Notes: generated by a model not told the origin, from the letters alone. Shown: positions 45,639 through 55,256, counted from the stretch's first letter. The stretch: 64,000 nucleotides of DNA from Desulfomonile tiedjei DSM 6799 (GCF_000266945.1 NC_018025.1:6204001-6268000); one strand, 5' to 3'. A program made the numbers and translations.

Positions 45639-46862
45639 TTAGACCTCGACCACGATTGCCTCTCCCTGTGAAAGGCCTCCGCATATGGCCGCCACTCCGG
45701 TTCCGCCACCGCGCCTCATCAGTTCGTACATCAGAGTCATGGTGATGCGGGCACCGCTCGCGCCCACCGGATGCCCAATGGCGATTGCCCCGCCATTTAC
45801 GTTGGTCTTTTCTTTCAAGGCCTGAAACTTTTCCAGGTCGTTTCCTGCCAGCATCTTCAAAGACACCAGCGTTACCGCAGCGAAGGCCTCGTTGATTTCG
45901 ATCAGATCCATTTCACCAACGGTCTTGCCTAGCTTGGTCAACATTTTCTCAATGGCCTGAGCAGGGACACATGCCATGTACTTGGGAGCGCCGGCGGCGC
46001 ATTCGCAGGCATTGATGGAGGCAAGTGGTTGGAGGCCAAGACTCTCCGCCTTGGCTCGGCTCATGATCACAATGGCCGATGCTCCCGAATTTAATCCCGG
46101 AGCATTGCCGGCAGTGACGGTTGGGCTGCCGTAGACGGTACTGAGCTTTGCCATTCTTTCCGGACTCAAGTTGTCCCTTGGAGACTCGTCCCTCTCCATG
46201 CTGAGTGGATCGCCCTTCTTCTGGGGAATCTTGACGGGCATTATCTCTTCGCCGATTCTGAACTTACCTGCCTCGTAAGCCTGATGCCATTTCGCATGGC
46301 TGCGCATGGCCCACTCATCCTGCATCTCCCGGGAAATTCCATATTCGACAGCCACATGTCCGGCATCGGTTGCAACCGGTGCAAAGCCCTTACGACCATA
46401 TCCCAGCTCAAACAGGACATCTTCCAGCTCAATAGGTCCCAACCGGTTGCCCCACCTGGTTTTTGCCGCACTGGCAATGAAGGGAACGTTGCCCATATTC
46501 TCAGCTCCGGATGCAATCACCACTTCCGCATTTCCGGCTTTTATCGCTCTGTACCCCAGCCTCAGTGCTGTCATGGAAGAACAGCACGCTCGATCGATGG
46601 TCAGCGATATCGTATCCTCAGGGAACCCAGCGAGCAGTGTTATTTGTCTGGCCGGGACATTGGTGTAGATTGCGTACTCGGCCGGGATGCAGGTTCCGTA
46701 GTAGACTTCGTCCACGTCCCTAGCATCCAGATCTACACGACGGAGGACCTCTTTCAGGACCATCACGCTGAGATCTATGCTATCAGTGCCCTTCAAAACG
46801 CCGTCAAATCTGCCGAATGGTGTTCTAACGGCACTGACGATGACTACATCGTTCGCGTCCAT
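45639..46862 (-). CDS. Acetyl-CoA C-acetyltransferase / 3-ketoacyl-CoA thiolase
   Basis: 407 residues with all canonical residues: nucleophile in TIDRACCSSMTALRLG, the NEAFAA histidine/asparagine region, GGAIAIGHPVGASGAR and the second cysteine in CGGLSQGEA. It splits 3-ketoacyl-CoA, including acetoacetyl-CoA, into acetyl-CoA. It is the only true thiolase in the cluster and would finish the route from acetoacetyl-CoA synthetase. An acyl-CoA ligase lies 31 bp upstream. Confidence 0.93.
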   Translation of the reverse strand: MDANDVVIVSAVRTPFGRFDGVLKGTDSIDLSVMVLKEVLRRVDLDARDVDEVYYGTCIPAEYAIYTNVPARQITLLAGFPEDTISLTIDRACCSSMTALRLGYRAIKAGNAEVVIASGAENMGNVPFIASAAKTRWGNRLGPIELEDVLFELGYGRKGFAPVATDAGHVAVEYGISREMQDEWAMRSHAKWHQAYEAGKFRIGEEIMPVKIPQKKGDPLSMERDESPRDNLSPERMAKLSTVYGSPTVTAGNAPGLNSGASAIVIMSRAKAESLGLQPLASINACECAAGAPKYMACVPAQAIEKMLTKLGKTVGEMDLIEINEAFAAVTLVSLKMLAGNDLEKFQALKEKTNVNGGAIAIGHPVGASGARITMTLMYELMRRGGGTGVAAICGGLSQGEAIVVEV

Positions 46863-46893
46863 GAGTTGTCACCTCGGTTGGGTAGGATGGAAG

Positions 46894-48435
46894 TTACTCG
46901 TCACTGAGTTGTTGTCTCAGTATCCTCTTCTGAACTTTGCCCGTAGGAGTGAGTGGCAGGGCCTCCATGAATTTCACTGTCTTGGGAATCTTGTACCGTG
47001 CCATTTTGCCTTGGCAAAACTCGAGAACTTGTTGTTCATCTAGGCTGCAGCCAGCCTGCGGGACTACGAGAGCCATCGGAGTCTCACCCCACTTTGGGTC
47101 AGGTTGTCCTATGACTGCCACCTGACTGACCCCGGGAACACCGGCGATAATCTTCTCTATTTCAGCAGGATAAATATTCTCTCCCCCTGAAATGATCATG
47201 TCCTTCAGACGATCTACGATGTATACAAAGCCCTCTTCGTCCATCGTGGCCACGTCACCTGTGTGCAGCCAGCCTCCTCGAAGCGTGTGAGTACTTTCTT
47301 CCGGTAGATTCCAATACTCTCTCATGATGTTCTTACCCTGGATAATCAATTCGCCTGGTGTGCCAGGGGGAACTTCCTTGTCGTCCAAATCGACTACTTT
47401 AACTTCTGTGAAGAGAAAAGGTTTGCCCGCTGATCCGACCTTCCTCGCCACATCGGCGCCCATTAGCTGACATCCAGGGCCGCAAGCTTCCGTGAGGCCA
47501 AATAGCTGTTCGACGTGGAGGCCGATAGCTGTACTCGAATCCAGAAGCGAAACAGGTATGGGTGCCCCGGCCAGAGCTATCCAACGAAACGCTGAAAAAT
47601 CGGAGAATCCCTTTTCGGGAACCTGAAGCATCAGATGTAGTATGGTCGGAACCATAAGCGAATTGGTAATCCGCTCGGATTCGATGACCTTCCAATACAA
47701 TGACGGGTCAAAGGCCTTGGTCGTCACCGTCGCTATGCCGCAATAAACGGACATAACCGCGGGCATGAGAGCACCGACATGGAAAAGAGGCAGGGCAACC
47801 AGGAATCGATCGCTCTGGCGCATTTCCCATGTGGCCGCCATAGTGAGCGCGGCCCAGAGTACGGTATTGTGTGTTTGAACAGCGCCCTTGGGCAGCCCGG
47901 TCGTCCCTGAGGTGTACATGATAAATAGAGGATCGTCCTCGAAACCGGAACGTTCCGGCTCCGTTTCGACGGCTTTGGTTTTCAATTCTTCAAAATTGTG
48001 CCCAAACGTGTCAGTTTCGGAACCGTTTCCGGCGTGAACCCAATTCACTACGTCGGTAGCAGTCGCACCCTTTGCCCGGATTTCAGCTACCACCTTCTGA
48101 AAGTCGTTTCCGTACACCAGTGTCTGAGTTCCAGAATCCTTAATAATGTACGTGAGCTCATCAGCTACCAGTCTAATGTTGAGTGGCACACATACAGCTC
48201 CGATCTTTGCGATGGCGAAAAAGAGCTCCATGTACTCCGCACTGTTCATTAACAGGATGCCCACTCTGTCGCCTTTCTTGACACCGATACTCGCAAGCGC
48301 GTTGGCAGTTCGATTCGCGTTCTCGTTGAACTGCGAATAAGTGAGTCTCTTGTTCTGATGGACGTCAATAAAGGCCTCCTTGTCCGGATGCAAGAAAGCT
48401 CGCTTTGACAACAGATTTCCGACGTTGTTTCTCAT
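46894..48435 (-). CDS. Acyl-CoA ligase (AMP-forming), second
   Basis: 513 residues. LFIMYTSGTTGLPKGAVQTH, GWLHTGDVATMDEEGFVYI and PLTPTGKVQKRIL show complete adenylation machinery. It is the first gene of the minus-strand catabolic cluster, with 470 bp of divergent upstream region. It resembles long-chain/aromatic acid ligases and differs from the one at 40.3 kb, so two acids or two stages may be activated. Confidence 0.92.
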   Translation of the reverse strand: MRNNVGNLLSKRAFLHPDKEAFIDVHQNKRLTYSQFNENANRTANALASIGVKKGDRVGILLMNSAEYMELFFAIAKIGAVCVPLNIRLVADELTYIIKDSGTQTLVYGNDFQKVVAEIRAKGATATDVVNWVHAGNGSETDTFGHNFEELKTKAVETEPERSGFEDDPLFIMYTSGTTGLPKGAVQTHNTVLWAALTMAATWEMRQSDRFLVALPLFHVGALMPAVMSVYCGIATVTTKAFDPSLYWKVIESERITNSLMVPTILHLMLQVPEKGFSDFSAFRWIALAGAPIPVSLLDSSTAIGLHVEQLFGLTEACGPGCQLMGADVARKVGSAGKPFLFTEVKVVDLDDKEVPPGTPGELIIQGKNIMREYWNLPEESTHTLRGGWLHTGDVATMDEEGFVYIVDRLKDMIISGGENIYPAEIEKIIAGVPGVSQVAVIGQPDPKWGETPMALVVPQAGCSLDEQQVLEFCQGKMARYKIPKTVKFMEALPLTPTGKVQKRILRQQLSDE

Positions 48436-48907
48436 TCTCCGCCATCCTTTCTGTCCCTGCTTTATAGGAAGGAACGCGAGACAGGATCAGGTAGCCCCGA
48501 TGCGTTCCAGCTTTTCCTCGATCCGTAAAAGAAAAATGGCCAATTGATTACCACTCGTTATCATACAGATAGTGAAGAGGATTCAACCAGAGTTGTCAAG
48601 ATCTTTTTTCAAAAGGCGGAGAAAAATCGCGGACGTCGCTCCAGGTTGTCCAGCTATATGCCTTTTGTGAGCGCTTTTCATGGCGCTCACTGCTCGCTTA
48701 GCAGCGTATGAGCGAAGATGCGGGGCAGCTAGAATTGTGTTGACACGCTCGCCACTGACTGATATCCTTCTGAATATGCCTCGCCTACAAAACTTCTCCG
48801 AGCGATCATAATGCGAGGCAATGGGTAAGGGGCGTTGAAAACGAACGTCGATCCAGATGGGAGAAAGCTCCTCGTAGATTTCTTCCGATTCGGATGGGAG
48901 GATACTC
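48436..48907. promoter_or_regulatory. Divergent upstream region between the catabolic cluster and the hydroxyacyl-CoA dehydrogenase
   Basis: 472 bp with no convincing gene. It contains the inverted repeat GTGAGCGC (48667-48674) / GCGCTCAC (48683-48690) with an 8-base loop, a candidate regulator site near the centre. Promoters for both directions must lie here; no clear -35/-10 pair stood out. Confidence 0.45.
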
Positions 48908-49801
48908 ATGGAAATCGAGAAATTGACCGTCCTAGGGGCCGGAACGATGGGGCGTGGAATTGCTCAGACAGCAGCGGTTTCCGGCCTTGAGGTCTCGTTG
49001 TATGACATTGATCAGCAAATGCTCGACCAAGCGGCTTCATCAGTGAAAGCCAACATCGAGAAGCATTTCGTGGCGAAAGGGAAGATGTCCCGTGAGGAGG
49101 GGGATGCCGTCGTTTCGCGCATATGCACACATACAGATCTCAGCAAGGCTGCGGAGCAGGCCGATTTCGTCATCGAGGCAGTACCTGAGAAGATGGAGTT
49201 GAAAAAGAGTCTCTTCGCTCAACTAGACCAGATCTGTCCTCCCCACACTATCCTAGCCACAAACACTTCCGTCATGTCTGTCACGGCGATCGGCGGCGCA
49301 ACCAAGCGCGGAGAGAAATGCATTGGGACTCATTTCTTCAATCCGGCTGCAGTCATGAAGCTCGTTGAGGTGGTTACCCCGCTTGGGGTGTCGGAAGAAA
49401 CGATTGAGACTACACTAGCCCTGTGCAGAAAAATGGGGAAGACTCCGATTAAGGTTAAGGACATCCCCGGTTTCATTGTGAACCGCTTGCTTATGGGACT
49501 CTATATGGAAGCGGCTCAAATGGTTCTGGAAGGAACGGCAACGGCTGACGAGATCGACATTGCCATGAGGCTGGGAGCAGGCCACCCCATGGGTCCTTGT
49601 GAGTTGGCCGACTTCGGTGGATTTGATGTCATTCAGATGGCGAGCGATGAAGTGTTTTCCTACACCCATCGAGAGAACGATCGCCTCAACATCTTGTACA
49701 GGAAAATGCTGGAGGCAGGCCGCCTCGGCAGGAAGAACGGCAAGGGATTCTACGACTACATAGAGGACGGCACCAAAAAGCCGTTCAAGTTATTCTCGTG
49801 A
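48908..49801 (+). CDS. 3-hydroxyacyl-CoA (3-hydroxybutyryl-CoA) dehydrogenase
   Basis: 297 residues, single NAD-binding and C-terminal helical domain. KLTVLGAGTMGRGIAQTAA is the dinucleotide motif; GTHFFNPAAVMKLVEVV contains the catalytic histidine; IPGFIVNRLLMGLYMEA follows. GGGAGG precedes the ATG. It oxidises (S)-3-hydroxyacyl-CoA with NAD+. Divergent from the large cluster and 10 bp before an enoyl-CoA hydratase. Confidence 0.94.
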   Translation: MEIEKLTVLGAGTMGRGIAQTAAVSGLEVSLYDIDQQMLDQAASSVKANIEKHFVAKGKMSREEGDAVVSRICTHTDLSKAAEQADFVIEAVPEKMELKKSLFAQLDQICPPHTILATNTSVMSVTAIGGATKRGEKCIGTHFFNPAAVMKLVEVVTPLGVSEETIETTLALCRKMGKTPIKVKDIPGFIVNRLLMGLYMEAAQMVLEGTATADEIDIAMRLGAGHPMGPCELADFGGFDVIQMASDEVFSYTHRENDRLNILYRKMLEAGRLGRKNGKGFYDYIEDGTKKPFKLFS

Positions 49802-49811
49802 GGATTACACA

Positions 49812-50603
49812 ATGACAAACGCTTATGAGGATATCAAGCTCACGACGGACGGGATGATTGCAACCATCACTGTCGATCGTCCCCACTTGCTGAATGCCAT
49901 TCGCTATCATACCATGTTGGAAATTGACGACGCACTCGATGCAATCGAGTCGGATGAGTCCGTTCGTGTCGCTGTCCTCACCGGTGCAGGTACGAAGGCT
50001 TTTGTGTCTGGGGGCGACATTTCCATCATGGCCAAAGGTCTTGAATATGTTCAAACCCTTTCAGAAGTTCCAAAGGGTCAGGAGGTATGCTCACGGATTG
50101 AAAATTTTCCGAAGCCCGTAATAGCCAGAATCAACGGGTACGCTCTTGGCGGTGGAACCGAGTTGGCACTGTGTTGCGACATCCGGATAGCTGTCGAAAG
50201 CGCCAAAATGGGACTGCCAGAGATCAAGTTGGGAATCATCCCCGGATACGGTGGGACGCAGCGTCTTCCACGCCTCATTGGGGTGGGGCGCGCCAAGGAG
50301 CTTATCCTGACAGGTGATCGCATCACAGCCCAACAGGCCCTTGAATATGGATTGGTGAACCGAGTGGTCCCGATGGCGGAGCTTAACAAAACCGTTTACG
50401 AGTTCGCACAGAAAATGGCCTCTTACGGCCCCGTGGCACTCCAGATGGCTAAGGCGGCAATCAACAATGGCTTGCAGGCCGATATGAGAACGGCTTTGCA
50501 GCTCGAAGCACGCTGTTATTCGATTTGTTTCGCAACGGAAGACCGAGTCGAAGGCATGAATGCCTTTCTCGAAAAGAGGAAACCGAACTTTCAGGGCCGT
50601 TGA
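49812..50603 (+). CDS. Enoyl-CoA hydratase (crotonase)
   Basis: 263 residues. Oxyanion-hole and catalytic region GYALGGGTELALCCDIRIAV and PEIKLGIIPGYGGTQRLPRL contain the two glutamates of active crotonases (GTELAL and PEIKLG). It hydrates 2-enoyl-CoA to the (S)-3-hydroxy ester used by the preceding dehydrogenase. The hydratase-dehydrogenase pair completes beta-oxidation for the cluster opposite. Confidence 0.94.
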   Translation: MTNAYEDIKLTTDGMIATITVDRPHLLNAIRYHTMLEIDDALDAIESDESVRVAVLTGAGTKAFVSGGDISIMAKGLEYVQTLSEVPKGQEVCSRIENFPKPVIARINGYALGGGTELALCCDIRIAVESAKMGLPEIKLGIIPGYGGTQRLPRLIGVGRAKELILTGDRITAQQALEYGLVNRVVPMAELNKTVYEFAQKMASYGPVALQMAKAAINNGLQADMRTALQLEARCYSICFATEDRVEGMNAFLEKRKPNFQGR

Positions 50604-50889
50604 GAAGCAACTGCCAGTTTTCCGGCAAACCAGTCACTGTGGAAGGCAGCAAGAAGCTTGGCGCACAGCGAAGGCCCGGCCAAAATCAAATCCGGTCATC
50701 CGGACATCTAAGGATAGGATTCTGTTCTTGTAACTATTCGATTATACAGAGGCACGCCAATCAGGACCGCCATTGCGATCCCGATTTCTTGGGCATTGTA
50801 CAGCGATATGCAGGAGAACGCGTGCACCGAAACGGGGAAAAGAAAGCCGCAAATATAATAGGTGCGGCGAAACGAGTACAGGCGGGCAA
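50604..50889. other. Gap after the enoyl-CoA hydratase
   Basis: No convincing gene. On the minus strand a 61-codon hydrophobic frame (50708-50893) starts with a GTG that overlaps the stop of the next small frame; it may be a small membrane protein, but evidence is weak. Confidence 0.3.
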
Positions 50890-51099
50890 TCACAGGGAAC
50901 GTAGGTAGTGGAGGAAATTCCGCAGAGTGAGACAGTCAAGCTGTTCCAGCGTGGCAACTCCTTCCTCTTTCAGTATTCGTTGCAAATGCTCAGGTGGAAA
51001 TGCTTTGATAAGCATAAGAACTTCGAACTCGGCAAGTTCGATGCCCGAGATTCCTCTATCAGGCATTTCGTGGCGATCCAGTATGCGCTGCCCCCTCAT
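50890..51099 (-). CDS. Hypothetical 69-residue protein
   Basis: ATG opens MRGQRILDRHEMPDRGISGI, then a helical, leucine-rich C-terminal half. No family recognised and no clear ribosome site. It sits among decayed nuclease-type fragments, so it may be real but small, or part of a broken gene. Confidence 0.28.
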   Translation of the reverse strand: MRGQRILDRHEMPDRGISGIELAEFEVLMLIKAFPPEHLQRILKEEGVATLEQLDCLTLRNFLHYLRSL

Positions 51100-51186
51100 T
51101 CTGCTGATGGTTCAGAAGCTTTTAATCCAGGTGCAGCTTAATCGCGTCCTCTTCAGCCCTCACGGCGATTTCGCAGTCATCGAACT

Positions 51187-51375
51187 CTACCTCTCCGCTT
51201 CAAAGGTGAGACTCAATGGGGATTGACGTTGCAGCCGAACATTCTTGCCGCTGATGGAAAAGATCAGGCCATCCCGTGAAACGGAAACGCTGCCACGATC
51301 CAGTTCCACGGCGACCTTATGCTGCACAGGCTCCACGCGGGGTTCAATCTGTACAGGTTTGGCTCTGGTAGCCAT
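51187..51375 (-). CDS. Hypothetical 62-residue protein, possibly frameshifted at its end
   Basis: AGGAGG lies five bases before the ATG; product MATRAKPVQIEPRVEPVQHK... ends at TFEAER. In the next frame, sequence coding for VEFDDCEIAVRAEEDAIKLH continues for about 20 codons, so a single-base shift may have shortened an 85-residue protein. It starts 9 bp after the nuclease fragment. Function unknown. Confidence 0.4.
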   Translation of the reverse strand: MATRAKPVQIEPRVEPVQHKVAVELDRGSVSVSRDGLIFSISGKNVRLQRQSPLSLTFEAER

Positions 51376-51384
51376 TTCGACCTC

Positions 51385-51853
51385 CTACCATTCCTTGCAA
51401 GGACCGACAAACGGGCATTGCCCGTACTGCCAATCCTCTTTAGGAAAGAAGACTTCCTTCTTGATACCGTGCCACACGCTCTTAACCAGTTTCAGGAAGC
51501 GGTCTCGATCAGCGTTGGTGCGGGTTGTCTCGTACCGTATCAGCTCGGGATTCTGGGGCTTCAGGAGCACGTCCAGTCGAAAGCGTGTGTCTCCATTGAA
51601 ACCGAGTGTCTGTGCTCCTAACGAATAACAGGTGAGCTGCACACTACCGTGCATAGATCATGAATGGATGATCAAGATGCTCGAGGAACGCATCGATGAT
51701 AAACCGTTTCTTCGCCTCATTCGCAAATGGCTTCGAGCTGGGATATTGGAGACAGACGGCACCGTCCCGCGGGCGATGGATTTGGAGTCTTAGCTCTACG
51801 AGAATGTCCACTGTTCGTTTTCGAGTGAGACAATCACGTAGATGGAGCTGCAC
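51385..51853 (-). pseudogene. Decayed PD-(D/E)XK-type nuclease, two frames
   Basis: The downstream frame (51385-51654) reads SVQLTCYSLGAQTLGFNGD... and ends with FFPKEDWQYGQCPFVGPC, like the C-terminus of Cas4/RecB-type nucleases with a cysteine cluster. The upstream frame (51644-51853) with SSKPFANEAKKRFIIDAFLE would precede it but is in a different frame and stops at the junction near 51645. No N-terminal portion is found. The family call is tentative. Confidence 0.4.
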
Positions 51854-51977
51854 TCCCAGGGGGCCTCGAACCGTGACGGTCGCTTCGAAGTAGCGTGATG
51901 CAATTCGTCAATCGGTTCGTGTGTTCTTTGGAAAACTTGTAGCCAAGTGACAGAAAAGGAAACGCCCGTGCGATCCG

Positions 51978-52517
51978 CTAGAACCAGAATTCAGGGTAAC
52001 GCCTGTGGTTCCCAATATTGTTAAATGCAAGTGCGATGAGCAGGAGGAACAACGCCCCTGCTCCGACTGGCGCAAGCACATAGAAAAACCCGAGATCGTG
52101 AATTTTTTCAGGGCCAATGACTGCAAAAAGTGCTGTGGCTCCCCCCGGTGGATGGAGCGTTCTCGTCACCTGCATCAGCGCGATAGCAGTGGCAGTTCCA
52201 ATTGAAGCCGCAAGCAATGGATGCCCGTGGAGGATCTTGAAGGACAAAACTCCGACAAGCGCTGAGATCACGTGCCCTCCAACAAGACTTCGCGGCTGGG
52301 CGAAGAAGTGCCGTCTGTTGCCAAACACGAGAACCGCCGAGGCACCAAAGGCACTTATGAGCGCAAATGCAGCCTCACCGTCCGGAATATTGAAGTGGGC
52401 AAAACCCAGACCAGTGATTCCGAGAAATGCGCCCAACCACAAACGCCAGATGTCACGAAGAGCGGTTTTTTCGGTATACCCGGATTGGTCTTGTCGTTCT
52501 TTCGAAGAGTGCTCCAT
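51978..52517 (-). CDS. HPP-family membrane protein, first copy
   Basis: About 179 residues from the ATG after GGAGCAGATACT; four membrane helices with the family motif RTLHPPGGATALFAVIGPE. HPP proteins have been linked to nitrite or other anion transport in some organisms, but function is not settled. It is a clear paralogue of the protein at 63.4 kb, with identical stretches such as QPRSLVGGHV and ASAVLVFGNR. No operon partner apart from the nearby FmdB-like gene. Confidence 0.85.
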   Translation of the reverse strand: MEHSSKERQDQSGYTEKTALRDIWRLWLGAFLGITGLGFAHFNIPDGEAAFALISAFGASAVLVFGNRRHFFAQPRSLVGGHVISALVGVLSFKILHGHPLLAASIGTATAIALMQVTRTLHPPGGATALFAVIGPEKIHDLGFFYVLAPVGAGALFLLLIALAFNNIGNHRRYPEFWF

Positions 52518-52650
52518 AGTATCTGCTCCAGATAGCACGCCCAGAGCATTCGCTACCACGGAAAGCAGCATGCACTACAAAACTGAACGGCTACCACGCA
52601 TTCTGTTTTTTCTGGGCAATGACTCGAGTGAAGCGATCAGCACATCCGAT

Positions 52651-52953
52651 TCATTCTGGCTCAGTCTTTCCAAGGGCAGCATCGACCTGTGCTTGGAACG
52701 GGTTGGGCCTTGTCAGTTTGACTGCGCAACGGCAGGCATGCGTATGCCCGCAAGACTTGGCTCCTTGGGGACGGATGCGCTTTCCGTTCGCTGCTCTGGA
52801 GGATGAGACGACACTAAACATAGAAACTTCCGACGCCTTCATCACACCACCGCACTGAACACAGAGGAGTTCCAGTTCATTCTTCGTCCTTTGATCGACG
52901 AGCACGTCGCGACTTGCGGAACATTCGGCACAAAAGAACTCATAGATCGGCAT
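52651..52953 (-). CDS. FmdB-type zinc-ribbon protein
   Basis: 100 residues from the ATG after GGAGAGACAGC: MPIYEFFCAECSASRDVLVD then LLCVQCGGVMK, the two CxxC pairs of FmdB/putative regulatory zinc ribbons. A second cysteine/histidine group (SCGHTHACRC) occurs in the tail, which is unusual. Function uncertain. Confidence 0.75.
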   Translation of the reverse strand: MPIYEFFCAECSASRDVLVDQRTKNELELLCVQCGGVMKASEVSMFSVVSSSRAANGKRIRPQGAKSCGHTHACRCAVKLTRPNPFQAQVDAALGKTEPE

Positions 52954-53070
52954 GCTGTCTCTCCTTCCTCGAATCAAACTTGCTGACGCCGGTTTTTTTG
53001 AGGCGACTCTCCGGTGGTAAGCCCTTCATTTTGGAGTGACGCTGTAAGCATTGGCTATGGGACTTCGCCG

Positions 53071-53092
53071 AGGAGGGTGTACACACCCTCCT
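53071..53092. repeat. Hairpin AGGAGGGTGT / ACACCCTCCT
   Basis: Perfect 10-bp arms separated by two bases in the gap downstream of the UroD-corrinoid gene. No U-run follows on either strand, so it is not a standard intrinsic terminator, though it could stabilise the transcript end. Confidence 0.45.
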
Positions 53093-53222
53093 GTTCTTCG
53101 AGAAGGCCCAGCATCTAGTGTTTGCGTCCTGTAGGTAAGAGAGCTAATCACTCGCTACGAACGCCCATCTTGAAAAGCCTATTTGACCTCGCGAATGGCA
53201 CTCCTATTTCGAGATCGTAACA

Positions 53223-55085
53223 CTAGACTGACGATTCTTGTGCAAGTGCCGAGACATGGTCCTTCACCAAAGCCACCGCTGCGTTGGCGTCGGAGCCGTA
53301 CTTCACGCCCATCTTTGCGGCAATCTGATCATTCATGGCGGCTCCTCCGACTATCACGAGGTACTTTCCAGGCTGCTCTTGCGCCTTGAGCGCATCAACG
53401 GTTTCTTGCGCGTAAACTACCGACGAGTTGGTCATCACCGACATGCCAATAGCGACTGTGTTGTGAACCTGAGCAGCTTTAACAAACTGTTCGGCTTTCA
53501 CGTTCTTACCCAAATCAATCACGTTGAATCCGCTGGCTTTTAACATGAGGACTACGAGGTTCTTTCCTATATCCTGTGCGTTACCTCGAACCAGCCCCAC
53601 AATCACTGTCTCCTTTTTTCTCTCTCCCGCGGCGCCAGCTTCAAGTAGCGGAGTCAGGATGACCATCGCCTTTTCCATGGTCTTGGCCGACTTTAACATG
53701 TCGGTAACGAAACGTTCGTTGCGCTCGTACAGGTCTCCAGCCATCTTCATCCCCAAGGACAGGCCGTCGAAGATGATCTGCTGAGGGGACAGGCCCCGCT
53801 CAAGGCCCTTGCTGGTCCATTCGACCACCTTTTCTCCGTCATATTCCAGAATCGCGTCTGCCAGATTGAAGAATACCTCTTCTTCCGGAGATCTCTCAGC
53901 TACCCGGGCCTTTTGAATCCCCATCCTGACTAAGGGGTCGCTCTCCGTGGAGATCTTGCGCATGCCCGGATGTTGCGGGTGGCCAGGCAGGTAGACTTTG
54001 CTGAGGTCACCCAGGGCCTCTACATCCATCGGGTATTTGATTGACGCGCACGTATCGATCAACGCTCGCAAGTTTTCGTCAGGCACCGTCCAGTCGATAT
54101 CGCACCCCGGCATGACGATGAATCCGCCATTGTATCCAACCTCGGCTGCCAGTTTCTTCACCTCGTTGGCCACGTCCTGGGGGGTGCCGTGAGTAAGCGT
54201 CGAGTAAGGACTGAGAGTGCCCATCAGCGACATCTGACCGCCTATGGCTCGCTTCGCGACATCCGCTCCAGGGTAAAGGTCGCCGTTGAAATTGACGCAT
54301 CCGCTAGTGACGACGTCGGACCAAATCGGTTCGGTATATGTGCAACAGTGGGAGAAGGGGAATCCTCCGATTTCCTTGATATAAGCGAACAGATCTTTCT
54401 GGTAAGGCAGTCCGAACTCGCGGAACATGTCGGGCGGAAGAATATCGCAGGAACAGAAGGGATCGGGGACATTTACCACATCGACTCCCGCTTCGACCAT
54501 CATTGCCGCAATGCTCTTCGCGTTGTCGAGGCAGAGTTCGATAATTTCCTTGGCAAACTCCGGATCTTCTGCCAGGAAGGTGAAAAACTCGTCTGTGCCT
54601 GTCACCATTTGGGCTGTGGTGATAGGACCGCAGACCGGCGTGGCCAGCACATGGGTATCTTTCAGTCCTGCTTTGATATACGTACGGATTTCCTGTTGAA
54701 TGGCTCTCATGCGCCCTTTTTCGGGATTGAACCCTTTCGAGAAATAAGCTTCCTTCAGGCGATAAAAGTCCTCTTTGGTTGGCGCAGGGTGTTGGACCAG
54801 GGAGGGCTGCGCATATGGGAGGTACTCCAACACCGCTCCCAGATTTTCCACCGGTACCAATATGTCGGTGCCGGCCACTATTACGTCGCCTCCAAACTTC
54901 TCAAGAGCCTTGATTTTGGCTCTGGCTTGTGCCTCGCCATCAAAGAGTACCTGGTCGACCCTGACACCTCCCTCGCGAATGCCGCGTGACAAGAACAGGG
55001 GATTTACAGGTACTTGGTCGGGCAGCGATTCCATAGTTACTGCCACAATAGCTCTTTCTCGGCTGGTCATTTTCGGTATGCTCAT
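53223..55085 (-). CDS. UroD-type methyltransferase fused to a corrinoid-binding domain with altered ligand motif
   Basis: 620 residues. The N-terminal 390 or so are a uroporphyrinogen-decarboxylase/MtaA-type methyltransferase with zinc ligands in SHCC (His246, Cys248) and MPGCD (Cys328). Next come a helical cap (about 400-490) and a Rossmann cobalamin domain. The usual DxHxxG motif reads GNAQDIGKN: the lower-ligand histidine is glutamine (about residue 504) and the aspartate asparagine. Remaining motifs GMSVMT and VIVGGAAMND are intact. The start is placed at MSIPKMTSRE, after GGAG. The MtrH-like gene upstream would exchange methyl groups with it. Confidence 0.85.
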   Translation of the reverse strand: MSIPKMTSRERAIVAVTMESLPDQVPVNPLFLSRGIREGGVRVDQVLFDGEAQARAKIKALEKFGGDVIVAGTDILVPVENLGAVLEYLPYAQPSLVQHPAPTKEDFYRLKEAYFSKGFNPEKGRMRAIQQEIRTYIKAGLKDTHVLATPVCGPITTAQMVTGTDEFFTFLAEDPEFAKEIIELCLDNAKSIAAMMVEAGVDVVNVPDPFCSCDILPPDMFREFGLPYQKDLFAYIKEIGGFPFSHCCTYTEPIWSDVVTSGCVNFNGDLYPGADVAKRAIGGQMSLMGTLSPYSTLTHGTPQDVANEVKKLAAEVGYNGGFIVMPGCDIDWTVPDENLRALIDTCASIKYPMDVEALGDLSKVYLPGHPQHPGMRKISTESDPLVRMGIQKARVAERSPEEEVFFNLADAILEYDGEKVVEWTSKGLERGLSPQQIIFDGLSLGMKMAGDLYERNERFVTDMLKSAKTMEKAMVILTPLLEAGAAGERKKETVIVGLVRGNAQDIGKNLVVLMLKASGFNVIDLGKNVKAEQFVKAAQVHNTVAIGMSVMTNSSVVYAQETVDALKAQEQPGKYLVIVGGAAMNDQIAAKMGVKYGSDANAAVALVKDHVSALAQESSV

Positions 55086-55256
55086 TCCGATCCACTCCAT
55101 TGGCAAGATTATGTTGTTTCCGAATCAAGAAAAGGATTTCTTAACATCTAATCGCATGGATTAGTTTCTATGACCTCACCTCCTTTTCCCCACCAGCCGA
55201 AGTGCCTCAAGCCGGGTGCTCCTATCGACTGCAGGAAGGAAACCATTCAAACGGCC

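Noticed and set aside
46284-46907. 207-codon frame antisense to the thiolase
   Set aside because: The thiolase has every catalytic motif; the antisense frame resembles nothing.
48583-48909. 108-codon minus-strand frame in the divergent promoter region
   Set aside because: No ribosome site or family, and it overlaps the start and ribosome site of the hydroxyacyl-CoA dehydrogenase.
54189-54989. 266-codon frame antisense to the UroD-corrinoid gene
   Set aside because: Shadow of a conserved gene; no motif or ribosome site.
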